From Desmonostoc muscorum LEGE 12446 (GTDB taxonomy: Bacteria > Cyanobacteriota > Cyanobacteriia > Cyanobacteriales > Nostocaceae), in the NCBI RefSeq assembly GCF_015207005.2, contig NZ_JADEXS020000001.1:1178001-1242000 (forward strand): DNA of 64,000 nt, written 5' to 3'. The notes under the pieces are model-generated. The model ran no database searches. It saw only the letters and a list, made by a program, of their open reading frames with translations, and was not told the origin of the DNA. This document shows, in pieces, positions 9,035 through 18,448 of the stretch (position 1 is the first letter of the stretch; each line of letters opens with the position of its first letter). A program made the translations under genes and the position numbers.

Positions 9035-9859
9035 CTATTTCTGATTACCCATCAATATTTCTCGCATTCCCCAAAAAATTAAATTTTGTTCCATAATTAA
9101 ATGTGTTGCAATGTCGGGATATAAGGCTTGCAGAGAGTTTAATACTAAAGTGCGATCGCCACCTTTAATTGCAATTTTTCCATCAGGGAATAAATTGCAC
9201 CACGCTTGAATAAAATCTTTAATTCCAGCTACGAAAGTGTAAATTACACCACTTTGGATTGCCTCTGTTGTATTGAGTGCAAAACGTGGTGGTATAGATG
9301 CAAGATTTTGAATTTCAACTAATGGTAATTGTCCTGTTTGTTGACTGAGAGTTGCAAATTGCAAGCCTAATCCCGGCAGAATCGCACCTCCGACTAAACA
9401 CTGATTAACATCCGCAGCCGTAAAAGTTAGCGCTGTTCCTGCATCAATCACCAACATTGGAAAACCCCAAGTTTTCCCCGCACCCCACAAAGCTAAAGCA
9501 CGGTCGATTCCTAATGTGGGATACACACCTTGGAGTGGTATTTGGTCTAAGGTAATAACGCGAACGTTGGGATAACTTTGCCAAATAGCTGTTTGGCTGG
9601 GAACTACGGAGGCGAGGAAAAGAGGGCAGGGGGGCAGGGGAGCAGAGGGGCAGAGGGGGGGAAATTGTTTCTTTGATAAATCATCTAGGGTTTGAGATTT
9701 AGCCAATTGCTGTATAACAGACTCAGCTAGATGGTCAGTATCCCAAGCACAATCTAGAGTTTCACCCTTAAATAACGCCCAGTGCAACCGAGAATTTCCG
9801 ATCTCCAAAGCTAGCCAAATATTCTCTCCGTGTTCTCTGTGCCTCTGTGGTTCGATCAT
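9035..9859 (-). CDS. coaX: Type III pantothenate kinase (CoaX) with repeat-derived segments
   Basis: 274 residues. CoaX phosphorylates pantothenate, the first step of coenzyme A synthesis. Visible are [15 protein letters not shown] (phosphate-1 region), [25 protein letters not shown] (phosphate-2) and [15 protein letters not shown]. Two stretches look foreign. The first residues [12 protein letters not shown] come from the CCACAGAGGCACAGAGAA-type repeat. An internal proline/cysteine-rich linker ([16 protein letters not shown], residues about 66-81) is coded by a G-rich GGGGCAG repeat at about 9620-9663. The true start may be downstream of the MIEPQRH segment. Confidence 0.88.
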   Translation of the reverse strand: MIEPQRHREHGENIWLALEIGNSRLHWALFKGETLDCAWDTDHLAESVIQQLAKSQTLDDLSKKQFPPLCPSAPLPPCPLFLASVVPSQTAIWQSYPNVRVITLDQIPLQGVYPTLGIDRALALWGAGKTWGFPMLVIDAGTALTFTAADVNQCLVGGAILPGLGLQFATLSQQTGQLPLVEIQNLASIPPRFALNTTEAIQSGVIYTFVAGIKDFIQAWCNLFPDGKIAIKGGDRTLVLNSLQALYPDIATHLIMEQNLIFWGMREILMGNQK

Positions 9860-9965
9860 TTGATTTTTCTTAACATGAATATAAATTTTTTAATAAAAAT
9901 TTACATATAACACGTGTCACAATAAGACAAGAGGAATAAATACTCAATTTGTCAAGGAGGGGGTT

Positions 9966-11690
9966 ATGGTAGCGCTCACCGAAAAAACTGAAAAACGGCT
10001 CACCATACAGACTGTAGAGATTGCTCAAGATACAACGGCAATTCGATCGCTGGATTGGGATCGCGATCGCTTTGATATTGAGTTCGGTCTGCAAAACGGT
10101 ACTACATATAACTCGTTTCTCATACGGGGAGAGCAAACTGCCTTAGTCGATACTTCCCACGAAAAATTTCGTCAACTATATTTTGATACACTTACGGGAC
10201 TAATCAACCCCAAAGAAATAGATTATTTGATTATCAGTCACACCGAGCCAGACCACAGCGGCTTAGTGAAAGATTTGCTGCAAATGGCTCCAGATATTAC
10301 GGTTGTTGCTTCTAAGGTAGCAATTCAGTTTTTGGAAGATTTGGTACATCAGCCATTTAAACGGCGGATTGTGAAAAATGGCGATCGCTTAGATTTGGGT
10401 AACGGTCATGAATTTGAATTCGTGATTGCACCAAATTTACATTGGCCGGACACCATCTTCAGCTTCGACCACAAAACCAAAATTCTCTTCACATGCGATG
10501 CTTTCGGCATGCATTATTGTTCCGATAGCACCTTCGACGAAGACTTAAAAACTCTGGAAGCCGATTTTAAATATTACTACGAATGTTTGATGGGGCCAAA
10601 CGCCCGGTCAGTTCTGTCTGCCCTCAAACGGATGGGGGAATTAAAAACCATCGGTATGATTGCCACTGGTCACGGGCCGTTATTATCTCACAATGTTGAC
10701 GAACTAGTTGGACGTTACCGCACTTGGAGCCAAACCCAAGCCAAGCCAGAAACAACCATTGGGATATTTTACGTTTCTGAATACGGTTATAGCGATCGCC
10801 TCGCCCAAGCAATTGCCAACGGGATCGCTAAAACTGGTGTCGCCGTGGAAATCGTCGATTTGGGATCGGAAGTAGATTTACAAGAGTTGCGGGAACTAGT
10901 AGGCCGCTGTACTGGATTGGTTGTTGGTTTACCTCCGGCTTCCGGCGCTGCTAGCATCCAAGCTGCACTCAGCACAGTTTTAGGATCTGCCAAAGAAAAG
11001 CAAGCCATCGGCGTATTTGAAAGTGGCGGCGGCGATGATGAACCGATAGATCCTTTGGTGAGTAAATTCCGGAATTTGGGTTTGACAACGGTTTTTCCAG
11101 CAATTCGGATTAAACAAACACCCACAGAAAACATCTACAAACTGTGTGAAGAAGCGGGTACAGACTTAGGACAATGGGTAACACGCGATCGCAGCATCAA
11201 AGCGATGAAATCTCTTGGTGCGGACTTAGACAAAGCACTAGGCAGAATTAGCGGCGGATTATATATTATCACTGCCAAAAAAGGCGATGTTTCCAGTGCG
11301 ATGTTAGCTTCATGGGTTGCTCAAGCCAGCTTCAAACCCTTGGGATTTTCCATTGCAGTCGCCAAAGACAGAGCAATTGAATCACTCATGCAAGTAGGCG
11401 ATCGCTTTGTCCTCAACGTCTTAGAAGAAGGCAATTTTCAACCATTGATGAAGCACTTTTTGAAACGGTTCGCCCCTGGTGCCGATCGCTTTGAAGGAGT
11501 CAGAACCCAGCCAGCCGAAAACGGTGCCCCCATCCTCACCGACGCCCTTGCCTACATGGAGTGCGAAGTCGTCAGCAGAATGGACTGCGGCGACCACTGG
11601 GCAGTATACAGCACCGTCTACGCCGGACGAGTTTCTAAGCCAGATACCCTGACTGCTGTGCATCATCGGAAAGTTGGAAACCATTACTAG
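9966..11690 (+). CDS. flv3: Flavodiiron protein, class A (Flv3-type)
   Basis: 574 residues in the cyanobacterial three-domain layout: metallo-beta-lactamase-like diiron domain, flavodoxin-like domain (IGIFYVSEYGYSDRLAQAIA, about residue 260), and C-terminal flavin-reductase-like domain. The diiron ligands are complete: SHTEPDHSG (HxExD), NLHWPDTIF, TCDAFGMHYC and ATGHGPLL, as in Flv3/Flv4. These enzymes reduce O2 to water with photosynthetic electrons. A strong AAGGAGGGGG site precedes the ATG. It lies directly before a class B partner; the adjacent flv3-then-flv1 order fits the heterocyst-type Flv1B/Flv3B pair, which is inference. Confidence 0.92.
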   Translation: MVALTEKTEKRLTIQTVEIAQDTTAIRSLDWDRDRFDIEFGLQNGTTYNSFLIRGEQTALVDTSHEKFRQLYFDTLTGLINPKEIDYLIISHTEPDHSGLVKDLLQMAPDITVVASKVAIQFLEDLVHQPFKRRIVKNGDRLDLGNGHEFEFVIAPNLHWPDTIFSFDHKTKILFTCDAFGMHYCSDSTFDEDLKTLEADFKYYYECLMGPNARSVLSALKRMGELKTIGMIATGHGPLLSHNVDELVGRYRTWSQTQAKPETTIGIFYVSEYGYSDRLAQAIANGIAKTGVAVEIVDLGSEVDLQELRELVGRCTGLVVGLPPASGAASIQAALSTVLGSAKEKQAIGVFESGGGDDEPIDPLVSKFRNLGLTTVFPAIRIKQTPTENIYKLCEEAGTDLGQWVTRDRSIKAMKSLGADLDKALGRISGGLYIITAKKGDVSSAMLASWVAQASFKPLGFSIAVAKDRAIESLMQVGDRFVLNVLEEGNFQPLMKHFLKRFAPGADRFEGVRTQPAENGAPILTDALAYMECEVVSRMDCGDHWAVYSTVYAGRVSKPDTLTAVHHRKVGNHY

Positions 11691-11795
11691 GGACTGGGGA
11701 TTAGGGATTGGGAATTGGGTATAACAAAGAACTTCCCAGTCCCCAGTCCCCAGTACCCAGTACCCAGTACCCAGTACCCAATCCCCAATAAAGCT
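11691..11795. repeat. CCCAGTA/CCCCAGT repeats between the flavodiiron genes
   Basis: The 105-bp spacer consists mainly of GGGGATT units followed by CCCAGTCCCCAGTACCCAGT units, which could pair as a hairpin. The frame of the downstream gene stays open through it, but ATG at 11796 is the sensible start. Confidence 0.7.
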
Positions 11796-13508
11796 ATGTC
11801 AACAAACAAACCCCGTGACGTTCAAGTTTTCCCCATTGCTACAGATACAAAAATATTGCGATCGCGCAGTTGGTCAAGGCTGAGATTTGAAATAGAATAT
11901 GCTCTGGCTAAGGGTACAACTGCTAATTCTTATTTAATTGAAAGCGATAAAAATGCTCTGATTGACCCTCCTGGGGAAACGTTTACAGAAATTTATTTAG
12001 CAGCGTTGCAGCAGCGTTTTGATGTTACAAAACTAGATTATGTAATTTTGGGACATGTCAATCCCAATCGGGCTGCAACTTTAAAAGCTTTACTAGAAAT
12101 TGCGCCACAAATCACCTTTGTCTGTTCTAATCCAGGGGCGATAAATTTACGCGGGGCGCTGGAAAATCCAGATTTGCAAATTCTGGTGATGCGGGGAGAA
12201 GAAACTCTCGATTTGGGCAATGGGCATAATTTACAATTTATTCCTACACCCAATCCTCGTTATGCAGACCACCTTTGCACTTACGATCCGCAAACAGAAA
12301 TTCTCTACTCAGATAAGTTATTTGGGGCGCATGTTTGCGGAGATCAGGTATTTGATGAAGGCTGGGAAATTTATAACGAAGACCGGCGCTATTATTTTGA
12401 TTGCCTCATGGCTCCCCACGCCCGTCAAGTTGAAACGGCGTTAGAGAAACTTGCAGATTTGCCCGTGCGAATGTACGCCACTGGACATGGTGCTTTGGTG
12501 CGCTACGGCTTAATCGAACTGACCAAATCTTACCGGCAATGGAGCCAGCAACAAACTTCTGCTGACTTGACAGTAGCATTGATTTATGCATCAGCCTATG
12601 GAAATACAGCCACCTTAGCCCAAGCGATCGCTCGTGGCATCACTAAAGCTGGCGTCGCTGTAGAATCCATTAACTGCGAATTCACCGACCCAGAAGATAT
12701 CCGTGTTGCTGTGGAAAAATCCGCTGGTTTTATCATGGGTTCTCCTACCCTTGGCGGTCATGCACCCACACCCGTACAAACAGCTTTAGGAATTGTCCTA
12801 GCCACAGCTACGAATAATAAACTTGCTGGTGTGTTTGGTTCCTTTGGCTGGAGTGGTGAAGCGGTTGATTTAATTGAAGGCAAATTGAAAGATGCTGGTT
12901 ATCGGTTTGGTTTTGATACCATCCGCGTCAAATTTAAACCCGACGACGCTACCTTGCAATTGTGCGAACAAGCCGGCACTGACTTTGCCCAAACATTGAA
13001 AAAAGCTAAAAAAGTGCGATCGCAAAGTCTTCCCGCCACCACTGTTGAACAAGCAGTTGGGCGAATTGTCGGTTCACTGTGCGTTCTCACAGCCAAACAA
13101 GACGATATATCCAGCGCCATGTTAGCTTCTTGGGTGTCTCAGGCTAGCTTTAGTCCTCCTGGTTTAACCATCGCCGTTGCCAAAGACCGCGCCGTAGAAA
13201 GTTTGACACATTCAGGAAATAAATTTGTCCTGAATATCCTCAAAGAAGGCAATCACTTGGGGTTGATGAAGCACTTCCTCAAACCCTTTGGCCCAGGACA
13301 AGACCGATTTGCCGATGTCGCCGCAGAAGTTGCTGAAAACGGTTCTCCCATACTGACGGACGCTTTAGCATATCTCGAATGTTCTGTAAAAAATCGGATG
13401 GAATCTGGCGACCATTGGCTGGTTTATGCGACTGTCGATAATGGCAAATTGTTAGATAATGAGGGCGTCACAGCCGTGCATCATCGCAAGTCGGCAACTC
13501 ATTATTAA
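11796..13508 (+). CDS. flv1: Flavodiiron protein, class B (Flv1-type)
   Basis: 570 residues from the ATG at 11796 (MSTNKPRDVQVF); extension to 11715 only adds repeat-coded residues (VPSPQYPVPSTQYPIP). It has the same three domains as its upstream partner, but the metal-site positions are altered: GHVNPNRAA replaces HxExD, PNPRYADHL has Arg in place of the His ligand, and YSDKLFGAHVC replaces the Asp region. Such substitution defines class B (Flv1/Flv2), which works as a heterodimer with class A. The order and proximity suggest co-transcription with flv3. Confidence 0.92.
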   Translation: MSTNKPRDVQVFPIATDTKILRSRSWSRLRFEIEYALAKGTTANSYLIESDKNALIDPPGETFTEIYLAALQQRFDVTKLDYVILGHVNPNRAATLKALLEIAPQITFVCSNPGAINLRGALENPDLQILVMRGEETLDLGNGHNLQFIPTPNPRYADHLCTYDPQTEILYSDKLFGAHVCGDQVFDEGWEIYNEDRRYYFDCLMAPHARQVETALEKLADLPVRMYATGHGALVRYGLIELTKSYRQWSQQQTSADLTVALIYASAYGNTATLAQAIARGITKAGVAVESINCEFTDPEDIRVAVEKSAGFIMGSPTLGGHAPTPVQTALGIVLATATNNKLAGVFGSFGWSGEAVDLIEGKLKDAGYRFGFDTIRVKFKPDDATLQLCEQAGTDFAQTLKKAKKVRSQSLPATTVEQAVGRIVGSLCVLTAKQDDISSAMLASWVSQASFSPPGLTIAVAKDRAVESLTHSGNKFVLNILKEGNHLGLMKHFLKPFGPGQDRFADVAAEVAENGSPILTDALAYLECSVKNRMESGDHWLVYATVDNGKLLDNEGVTAVHHRKSATHY

Positions 13509-13681
13509 TTGGGAATGGGGCATAAGGCATTGGGCATTGGGCAAAACAGTTCGGAGTTCCGAGTTTTGAGTTAAGAAGTGAGGTTTCCCACTGCTCCTTA
13601 TCCCTTTGTCTCCCACTCTCTTACTCCCTAATCGCCAATCCTCTTTCTACAACTAAAGTTTCGTGTACGGAATGCAGCCTT

Positions 13682-13906
13682 TCAGATTTGCTCATAAGCA
13701 GCCGAAAAATCCTCTCTTGAGATACTCGCTTGACTACAGATGGATCTCAACGTCGAACCTTTAATTTGAGAGTGCTTAGGCATAGTTAGTGGGGTTTTTG
13801 TTCCATCTCCGTTTTCTCGCTCCATAACAATATGTTGTCGCTCCCGAATAACAGTAAATCCAAGAAATTCTAATGTCTTAATTACTTTTGCTTCAGGGAC
13901 TACCAA
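13682..13906 (-). CDS. HicA-like toxin (orphan)
   Basis: About 74 residues. The segment LGFTVIRERQHIVM with its conserved His, followed by TPLTMPKHSQIKGSTLRSI and SREDFSAAYEQ, is typical of HicA mRNA interferases, which cleave mRNA when not bound by HicB. The start is poor: the only plausible in-frame codon is TTG at 13906, and the usual N-terminal strand region is short. No HicB-like gene follows or precedes it, so it may be an isolated or decaying toxin gene. Confidence 0.7.
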   Translation of the reverse strand: MVVPEAKVIKTLEFLGFTVIRERQHIVMERENGDGTKTPLTMPKHSQIKGSTLRSICSQASISREDFSAAYEQI

Positions 13907-14058
13907 TAAAAAAAATATTCCATGTTGAGGAGCGCAAAAAATTCCCCCACTGACACCAGACTTTATTATTGAACTCTAAGTTGAGGAATTCATTATATTA
14001 CTGAGAATGCTAAGTTTGAGGGTATCTGTCACCATACAATTTAGTCTTGTAAGGCATT

Positions 14059-14442
14059 ATGAAAGCAGACTATTTAGAGGAATCACTTTTCCGTAAGTTG
14101 GAGGAGCGTTTGCTTCAACCAGATATCCGAAAGTCAGCTAAAGATGTCATGGACTTACTTGCTGACGAATTCATTGAATTCGGAAGTTCAGGGCGTGTTT
14201 TTGATAGACAGCAAATTATCAAGAGTTTGGAGAATGAACCCATCGAACCTCTGACTCAAAGATCGATAACAGAATTCAAAACGTTAGTATTAGCAACAGG
14301 GATTGTTTTAGTAACTTATCGTGTAGTCAGACATGTATCTGGCGAAAAACCTGTTCATTCGCTGCGAAGTTCCATCTGGAAATTGATCGATAATCGGTGG
14401 AAAATGATCTTTCATCAGGGCACTCTGGTTAAAGAATCATAG
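14059..14442 (+). CDS. NTF2-like / DUF4440-type protein
   Basis: 127 residues. The pattern of an N-terminal helical part (LEERLLQPDIRKSAKDVMDLLADEF), FIEFGSSGRVFDRQQII, then strands ending SLRSSIWKLIDNRWKMIFHQGT is typical of DUF4440/SnoaL-like NTF2 folds, which form a cone-shaped pocket used for small-molecule binding or catalysis. Clear ATG after TTGTAAGGCATT. No neighbour suggests a specific role. Confidence 0.75.
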   Translation: MKADYLEESLFRKLEERLLQPDIRKSAKDVMDLLADEFIEFGSSGRVFDRQQIIKSLENEPIEPLTQRSITEFKTLVLATGIVLVTYRVVRHVSGEKPVHSLRSSIWKLIDNRWKMIFHQGTLVKES

Positions 14443-14577
14443 GCATCGCATAACAACCCCAATGCACCCAACCGTATAAAGCTGATCTGTGAGTGTTCAA
14501 GGTTACTAGCAGCGGGTGATTGCCAAGATTAGCTAGCATTGCTGGTTGGGTGTTTATATCAGGTAAGGAGCAGTTCA

Positions 14578-15141
14578 ATGGATACAGTTGTGCTAAATTT
14601 AGAACCAATTCTTCGCCTTACAGATGAGCAGTTTTATCAACTTTGCATGGCCAATAAAGATTTAAGCTTAGAACTCGATGCAAAAGGAGAACTGATTATT
14701 GTGCCTCCAGTAGGCGGAGAAAGTGGAAATCAAGAGGCAGACTTAATTACTGATTTGAATATTTGGAATCGCCAAACAAAATTAGGAATCGTTTTTAGTT
14801 CTTCAACTATCTTCAGGTTGCCAAATGGAGCAAAGCGATCGCCTGATGCAGCTTGGGTACAATTGTCACGATGGGAAGCGCTAACTCCTGAGCAACGTCA
14901 AAAATTCCCACCATTGATGCCTGACTTTCTAATTGAACTCAGATCCCAGAGCGATCGCTTAAAAACTCTGCAAGAAAAGATGCAAGAGTATATAGAAAAT
15001 GGTTTACGCTTGGGTTGGCTGATTAATCCTCAAGACGGGCAAGTAGAGATTTATCGACCAGCACACCCTGTAGAAGTACTTAAAATGCCAGCACTACTTT
15101 CTGGAGAAGAGGTTTTGCCTGGGTTTGAGTTACAAGTATGA
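14578..15141 (+). CDS. Uma2-family (DUF820) PD-(D/E)XK-type endonuclease
   Basis: 187 residues from the ATG at 14578, preceded by AAGGAG. The Uma2 pattern is seen as LRLTDEQFYQLCMANKDLSLEL, IIVPPVGGESGNQEADLI, SPDAAWVQLSRWEALTPEQR, then FLIELRSQSDRLKTLQEKMQEYIENG and LGWLINPQDGQVEIYRP, with the active-site Asp and Glu/Arg of the restriction-enzyme-like fold (E-L-R-S, where many members have E-V-x-S). This family is greatly expanded in cyanobacteria and may be linked to mobile DNA. Its stop lies 6 bp before a monooxygenase remnant. Confidence 0.85.
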   Translation: MDTVVLNLEPILRLTDEQFYQLCMANKDLSLELDAKGELIIVPPVGGESGNQEADLITDLNIWNRQTKLGIVFSSSTIFRLPNGAKRSPDAAWVQLSRWEALTPEQRQKFPPLMPDFLIELRSQSDRLKTLQEKMQEYIENGLRLGWLINPQDGQVEIYRPAHPVEVLKMPALLSGEEVLPGFELQV

Positions 15142-15147
15142 TTTTGA

Positions 15148-15484
15148 CCAGATTTGTCCGATCGCCCCCCGACTCGACCTTGGAGCAAGCAGAATATTAC
15201 ACTGCTGGGTGATACTGCACATCCAGGGAGCATGTACAGCATTAGAGGATGCTTTTTTGGTGGCTAAGTGTCTCAAACAGCTTTTCAATCCGACACTAGC
15301 TTTCCAACAGTATCAATTAGAGCGGTTTCACCGCACAAAGGCGATCGTTGAGCAGTCCTTACAAGCAGGAAAAATGGGTCAATTACATCATCCTTGTGGT
15401 GTGGCACTAGGAAATACATTTATAAAACTTATGGGAGCAACCATCAGCAGTAGTTTTAAGTCACTTAATGCTGAGAAAGCTTAA
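15148..15484 (+). pseudogene. Remnant of an FAD-dependent monooxygenase
   Basis: Only the C-terminal part of a PHBH/UbiH-like monooxygenase remains, in two frames. Frame 1 from 15148 reads LSDRPPTRPWSKQNITLLGD then TAHPG, the conserved FAD-binding GDxAHP region. The next conserved block, QGACTALEDAFLVAKCLKQL, is in another frame from about 15222 and continues to the stop at 15484. Residues that normally lie between HP and QGA are missing, so a small deletion caused the frameshift. The N-terminal two-thirds is absent, replaced by the Uma2 gene directly upstream. Confidence 0.8.
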
Positions 15485-16175
15485 ATATAAACAGATGGCT
15501 GAAAGTATTGCCTAAATGGCAACATTATTTACCTGAGTTTAGGTATTGTCAGTGTTGAGTTTATTCATTGTCAATTCCACACTCCGGCTGATCTCTTAAG
15601 TACGTAGTTTTTGTATCGCAATTTATATTTACTCTGCAATTTACTACTGAATTTACCAATTGCGCTCTCATCTGCTCAAATATATATAGTTAGGAGGAAC
15701 AAATTTGGTATACCTAATAATCTGTGCATACCAAAATCTACGCTAAAAACAGAACAGATTAAACATGCAAGCAAGAGGTACTATAACAACGCAAAACTAC
15801 GTTAGAGACTCCCAGAGTAGTGAATTTAGCTGCACATCGTTAATAAAAACACAATATGTGGCTTTTCTGTAGTTGACTACTGGTAGATTTGAGTTACTCT
15901 TAAAGCGATCGCTTAGTGTAGAAATCTACCTTCACACAAGTGTACAAAGACATAAGTTAAATTTAACAATTCCATCCCAGATTTTGAACTTCCAAACTGA
16001 ATAGTTTGATACGACGCTCAAAAGGCTGATGTACTACCCTAAACAAGGTAGTCAATTACCGACTCAATTTCATCTCTCTGGTAATTGTAATGAATAGTTT
16101 ACAATACCAGTGGATGGAAAAATCTAAAGAAAATATAAAAGTGACTCAAATGACTGTGGTGTCTGGAGGACAAAA
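15485..16175. other. Intergenic region without a supported gene
   Basis: A+T-rich. A good AGGAGG site near 15693 is followed only by a very short frame. A 35-codon frame beginning ATGCAAGCAAGAGG near 15764 (MQARGTITTQNYVRDSQSSE) looks peptide-like but I do not recognise it. Nothing else was seen. Confidence 0.4.
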
Positions 16176-16520
16176 GTGTTTCTGAGACTAGCACATCAAC
16201 ATCGACAATTCGTACAAGACTTGGTAATGAACCTCCAAGCCTTGGCGGTTGTATTAGAGCGGCGTGGCTATCCTGCGTCCTGTTATACCTGTGGCGACCA
16301 AATGAATAGTGCATCATTTATGGTTAGCTTGGGTGATAACCACCTGATTCGGTTTTTAGTGTCGGATTACGGGATTACCTGGACAGAAATGCGGGATGAT
16401 CGTGAATTAATGAAGTTAGAGGGTGCGGAGGCAATTAACCAGCTACAGGAGTTGGCTAATCTTGTCAAGCAATCTATGCATACTGATACAGACTCCAAAA
16501 CTCTTGCTAAGAAGTGTTAA
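16176..16520 (+). CDS. Conserved-hypothetical cyanobacterial protein
   Basis: 114 residues with a GTG start at 16176, chosen because GGAGG sits 6-7 nt before it. An internal ATG at 16224 would give MNLQALAVVLERRG. It contains RRGYPASCYTCGDQMNSASF with a CxxC pair, HLIRFLVSDYGITWTEMR and GAEAINQLQELANLV. No membrane segment. I recognise the pattern as a small cyanobacterial protein without assigned function. Confidence 0.7.
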   Translation: MFLRLAHQHRQFVQDLVMNLQALAVVLERRGYPASCYTCGDQMNSASFMVSLGDNHLIRFLVSDYGITWTEMRDDRELMKLEGAEAINQLQELANLVKQSMHTDTDSKTLAKKC

Positions 16521-16996
16521 GGTTCCAAAGACCGATGGCAAATTACAAATTGATTTTCGGTAATCGGTGATTGGTAATAGCGGCTTGCTTAGCGATCGCT
16601 AATTATTCATTCTCCGTTACCATTCAGTGATTGGCTCGTTGCTGGCCTCTCGCACATTTTTTTGTATTTGCCAAAACTTCACGAGCCAAATTTTGAGCCT
16701 TAAGCTATCAGGTGTTAAAATGCACCGCTAATCACAATTAAGGGTATTTACTATATACAGCTGACTAGACTTAGCAAAGTGAACTAAGCCGCCCCATAAC
16801 CAGAGTGACTTAGTTCAAGACGATTGCGACCAAAAACCCTAACTCAATCGTTATTTAGGTTCATCTAAATTGATGTAAGTATGAGGAAATCAGTAATTTG
16901 TATCTTTGACCCTAAACTACATATTATCTTGATTCCCACTATTCACATCATGAACGATAGCACCTTATTTTTCAGTATCAAACTCTCAAAACCTGG
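16521..16996. other. Intergenic region, no gene seen
   Basis: The space between a plus-strand gene and the end of the minus-strand GrpE-like gene. It contains an isolated HIP1 site at about 16592 and no convincing hairpin terminator. Confidence 0.4.
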
Positions 16997-18448
16997 TTAT
17001 AAGGCACTTGTTGATTCCGCCTCATTTGAAAGGTTTTCATCACTATTTTTGGTATTAGCATAACTACCAGAGAAATCATTTGTAACAGTAGTATTGCTTG
17101 TACCAGTTTGACTGCCAGAAATGGTGGTATCAGAAGAGTTTTGTTCATCAATTAGTTTTTCTTCTTGATTATTTTCAGTCTTTTTTAAGTCAAACTCTTG
17201 TTCTGATACTGTATATACATAAGCCTTGAGAGCGTCTCCAATAATACGATTATTTACACAATAACCAGGATAGGTAGTATAAAGAATTTTTCCACCTGAT
17301 TCACAACCGGTAACAGCTTGGTGTCTTTCAGGATTAAATTTTGAGCCTTCATCCTCAATTAAAAATTCACCTGGGGGCTGAGCGTTTAGAATCTCTATAA
17401 GCAAATTTAGTCCTTTATCTATTAATTTATCCAAATTATTGCGGGGTACTTCAGTTGATTGATCCTCCGATATGATTAATTGCTTAATAATATCATCAGC
17501 AAAATCTTTGATTATTGATGATAAGTTTTCTTTTTGAAAAAGATTACGGTCGCTAATAAATAAATCACGCCCTTCTTGAAAAATTTTCTTTGATAGCAAA
17601 GACTTTATCCTCGCAATTTCTGCTTTGCGATCGGATTTTAAATCAGAATTTATCTGACAGCGATAATTAAATAATTCGTTACTGACAGCAGTAAAATCTT
17701 GAGTATTGAGCCGGATAAAATCCTGAGTCAGTGAATCTCTTTGCCGAAGTGAATCATCTGAAGTAATAGTGACTGCTTTATCGCGGTTTTCTTTGTCTAA
17801 CTTACTTAATAAAGAAGTCACTCTAGAGTTGAGTTCTTTATTTTCTCTTTCTAAATCATCTATTCTTTTTTGTAGCTGAGTGATGGTATGCTTTTGTTGT
17901 CTTAGCTGTTGAATTTCTTGTTGTAAACTAACAACATTCTGCGTTTTTTGAGTCAGAATTGAATGGAGTTCATTGTTTTTTATTTCAATCTGCTCAATTT
18001 TAATAATCTGGTTATAAATCCTCGCAAGTGCATCAAGTACACTCTGAGGATTATTCAGTCCTTTAGCAATCTCTTTTGTTGGTAGAGTCCAATTTATGTT
18101 TACAATTCCAAAATTTTTAGCAAGCCATTCCAAGAATTTTTTCTCGCTATTTTTGAGACTTTCTACTTGATTTAACAGTCTATCCTCTTCGTTCAGAATT
18201 TTTATTTGTTCATTATAAATATGAACAAAGACATGATACAAATTCAATGGGTTATTTAAGGCATCTTTAAGTGCCTGATCTTTATTCAGATTCCACAAAT
18301 TATTTTTGTCAAATAACTTTAGAATCCATTTATAAAATTCACTACTTTGACGGCCTCTCGAAATAAATAAATCTGCCAGACTATCCTCTTGATAATTTTT
18401 TTGTTCTGGCTGGTTTTGATTCTCGTGTCCTGGTGGTTGAGTATTCAT
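16997..18448 (-). CDS. Coiled-coil protein with C-terminal GrpE-like domain
   Basis: 483 residues; ATG at 18448 with AGGAG 6-7 nt upstream. Residues about 80-225 are rich in coiled-coil heptads (IQQLRQQKHTITQLQKRIDD, LERENKELNSRVTSLLSKLD). A mostly helical region follows. Residues about 370-413 (FNPERHQAV, GGKILYTTYPGYCVNN, ALKAYVYTV) match the beta-domain end of GrpE, the Hsp70 nucleotide exchange factor (F-x-P-x-x-H-x-A-V ... G-x-I ... G-Y ... A-x-V-x-V). The last 70 residues are Ser/Thr/Asn-rich and disordered. It is far longer than a classical GrpE (about 200-250). Lying downstream of an Hsp70 gene, it is probably its dedicated exchange factor. Confidence 0.7.
   Translation of the reverse strand: MNTQPPGHENQNQPEQKNYQEDSLADLFISRGRQSSEFYKWILKLFDKNNLWNLNKDQALKDALNNPLNLYHVFVHIYNEQIKILNEEDRLLNQVESLKNSEKKFLEWLAKNFGIVNINWTLPTKEIAKGLNNPQSVLDALARIYNQIIKIEQIEIKNNELHSILTQKTQNVVSLQQEIQQLRQQKHTITQLQKRIDDLERENKELNSRVTSLLSKLDKENRDKAVTITSDDSLRQRDSLTQDFIRLNTQDFTAVSNELFNYRCQINSDLKSDRKAEIARIKSLLSKKIFQEGRDLFISDRNLFQKENLSSIIKDFADDIIKQLIISEDQSTEVPRNNLDKLIDKGLNLLIEILNAQPPGEFLIEDEGSKFNPERHQAVTGCESGGKILYTTYPGYCVNNRIIGDALKAYVYTVSEQEFDLKKTENNQEEKLIDEQNSSDTTISGSQTGTSNTTVTNDFSGSYANTKNSDENLSNEAESTSAL

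Noticed and set aside
16881..17063. 60-codon plus-strand frame overlapping the GrpE-like gene end
   Set aside because: No start signal; overlaps the disordered tail coding sequence of the opposite gene.
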